From assembly GCA_034769895.1 (NCBI GenBank), contig CM068368.1:339721076-339785075 (forward strand): a stretch of DNA of 64,000 nt, written 5' to 3'. The translations under genes and the position numbers were made by a program. Shown piece after piece: positions 61,831 to 64,000 of the stretch (the first letter of the stretch is position 1; each line of letters begins with the position of its first letter). Source of the DNA: Magicicada septendecula. Its lineage: Eukaryota > Arthropoda > Insecta > Hemiptera > Cicadidae. The notes beneath the pieces were generated by a model. That model saw nothing but the letters and a program-made list of their open reading frames with translations, was not told the DNA's origin and made no database searches.

Positions 61831-64000
61831 GCCAATTTGTAAAAGACTTATTTTGTGTATGTTGTTTGCCCTACTTGAATCAGAAGCAGTTTCGTATTTG
61901 AATGTATGAAAATTAGAATTAAAATTGTTCTAATCTAATTCTTTGTGGTAGGCGCCAAATTGTTTTATCAATAAAAACAATTAAAATTATATTAAACAAA
62001 AAAAATGTTAATTACTTAGATTCTGGTTGTATAGAATATCTGAATTTTTATTAATTGAATTGAATTAATAATTATAAATATTGTTAATTCTTATGCGTTG
62101 GACTTATTAAATTCTTGATAAATTTCTTCTCACTGTACACGTTTTAAATACTTACTTTTAGTGTATTCAATTCGAATTTCGTTCCGAATGTAGGCCTACG
62201 TGTTGCCAACCTCTCTTTGTTGATAAAAAAATAACGTTCAACTATATGAAAAATAAAGATACCATTACAATAAAATAAATTAATTAAGCAATTAAAAACC
62301 TTCAATACTGTTTTATTTCTATCAATCTCTTATTTTCTTTGAATTGTAACAAATTTAAATAAATTTTATAATCATTATGATTGCTCGGGCTATGTTTTCA
62401 AATGTTCAGTTGGTTGCACTATCACCCGTATGTCTGATGGAATACACGTTAACAGTTTATTATTTATATTTCCCAGGTCTTAAGTCCTTTTGACTACAGA
62501 AATGTCAACAAAAATATCTTTTGTGAAGTACAAAATAACACATAAATGCATGAAATATAAACTGAATTAACAAAATTTAAAATTAATGTTATAACAGTTC
62601 GTGTTTAACAACTGTCAGTTTTAGGTTAATCGTATTTGTGTGGTTATTACACTTCCACCAGTTATATCACAATAAAATAATAGTTTATCCTTGAAAGTAA
62701 TCTACAATTATCAATTTATTGCTGCGTTAAAGTTCAAATATAATTTGTAAATGTGTGGAAAGTGTATATGTGAAGTGTGATTTTTTCGTAATTATGAATG
62801 TTTTACTTTTTTGTATTATTTATAATACCTTCCTTTAAATATTATTTCCACTTATTTCTTCCACTTTTAATACTTATTCTTCATTTTAGATAGTATATTA
62901 CTTCGTTCTTCATTTACGTTAGGTCGCTATTAGGCTTAACCTCACTCCAGTTCAATGTAGGATCAGCTTTTTATATATCCGAGTCGTATGTAGACTTAAT
63001 GTTAACTCTTCAAAATCTAATAATGAACTCCTAATTTTTCATATAATATTTGGGTTGTCAAGATACAAAGTGTAAAATTCCCATTGGTGGAAACCTTGTA
63101 ACATTGTGTTGTCATGGTTTCTGTTTTTGGTCCTAAAATGAACGAATTTCTTAAAATTTAATACAATTTTCTTATACTAGCTTCAATCTTAAAGATATTA
63201 GTACCATTGAACTACTTTTTGGGCATAGATTATTTTGATATCTCATTTGATTAGTTTTTGTCCAGTAGTTCCAAAGTTACTAGTTTGACAATTTTTTATT
63301 TATTTAAAATTAATCCTTTTGTATACAATTTGCTTTCCTGTTACTACAAAATACAATCTGTGATAATAAAATACAGTATAACACTGGTTACTGTTGTTTT
63401 TACATAAAGTTTTTCCAAATTCCTTAATTTTTCTATAGGCCTAATATATCTTATGTTCATAATACATTTATAATTACAGTTTCCTTAATTTCTGTGAACA
63501 TTAAACCTTCTTAATACAATTACAATAAATAACATAAGTTAACACAAAACAATTCATTATCAATAACTATTTAGCCTTCTAGGTCAAAGCCAGTCTTCAA
63601 AACATAACATTAATTGCTTGTCATACTTATAATTATTCACAAAGCAACTTCCATCTTTACATACTAACTTTAACACACACAAAAATGATTATTACATCAT
63701 CCATCATTACTTACACTAATTTATTTACATGGATTTCATCTATTTCTGTTACATAGGCTTTTTACACGACTGCCAAAAATAAAAAGGAGTGTTATGTTTT
63801 CAGTGGTAGGGTATGTATGTATGTATGTATGTTTGTTCCACTATAACTTTTTAACGGCTTTACCGATTTTGATGTTCGATGGATTCCTTACTTCACCAGA
63901 AGTGTCATAGGCTATATATCACCGTGAGTTGACTTCCGGTTTTGACCGGAAGTGAATACAAGTGATCGGTTCTAAGGATGTTTTTTGTTCGTTTATTGGT
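61831..64000. other. AT-rich non-coding stretch to window end
   Basis: No gene is supported. A (TATG)n run lies at about 63813-63833. The final ~200 bp (aacggctttaccgatttt and following) look like the end of a dispersed insect repeat, which I cannot name. Confidence 0.4.
63932..63953. repeat. perfect inverted repeat containing ETS-like cores
   Basis: acttccggt (63932-63940) and accggaagt (63945-63953) are separated by tttg. Each arm contains an ACCGGAAGT ETS-type core, though function is not implied. Confidence 0.7.

Overview
The window looks like arthropod, most probably insect, nuclear DNA. It is AT-rich, has one gene-sized conserved coding sequence, very long (TG)n microsatellites, and several layers of transposable elements. 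The only confidently recognised cellular gene is an uninterrupted 1013-codon Na+/K+-ATPase alpha-subunit frame on the minus strand (7920-10961). Insect alpha-subunit genes normally have introns, so this copy is probably a retroposed or otherwise intron-free paralog. The species and order cannot be told from the sequence alone.

Layout. 1-7919: AT-rich non-coding DNA with palindromes at the left edge and two TG/CG-type microsatellites. 7920-10961: Na+/K+-ATPase alpha paralog. 10962-18709: non-coding DNA with a 450-bp TG array and a decayed LINE fragment. 18710-22341: two tandem copies of a composite repeat, each made of 12-bp inverted ends, a (TG)n tract, a ~164-bp minisatellite (8 versus 4 copies) and a hammerhead-ribozyme-like motif on the minus strand. 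22342-34243: mostly non-coding, with two tRNA-SINE-like heads, a diverged relative of the hammerhead-containing block, a GC-rich patch, a perfect hairpin and a LINE remnant.

34244-52621 is a nest of LTR retrotransposons. The outer Ty3/gypsy-like element B has a gag pseudogene and an integrase, with protease, RT and RNase H deleted. Its 5' LTR has been split by a younger element A (34937-42598), and a solo LTR of the A family sits in its leader. Element A keeps an intact gag and a protease frame but its RT is cut off before the catalytic box. The A-family LTRs end in 61-62 bp tandem modules that repeat the LTR-end/primer-binding-site junction. The uninterrupted 3' LTR of B preserves the pre-insertion site of A.

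53894-56970 is a pogo/Tigger-type DNA transposon with 24-bp inverted repeats and a DDD transposase; a single in-frame stop separates it from a C-terminal PHD finger. 57000-62000 contains two further hammerhead-like loci and a 5'-truncated Penelope-like element on the minus strand (RT plus GIY-YIG endonuclease, frameshifted) with a hammerhead-like motif overlapping its ORF end. The remainder to 64000 is AT-rich with no gene seen.

The most interesting theme is the recurrence of hammerhead-like motifs (a CUGAUGA-type core, stem II, then GAAAC and a palindromic stem III) at several separate loci, four of which share a GACYRCGGCC-type tail. Their link to Penelope-like elements is established in the literature; their placement inside a minisatellite-bearing tandem composite is not something I recognise.
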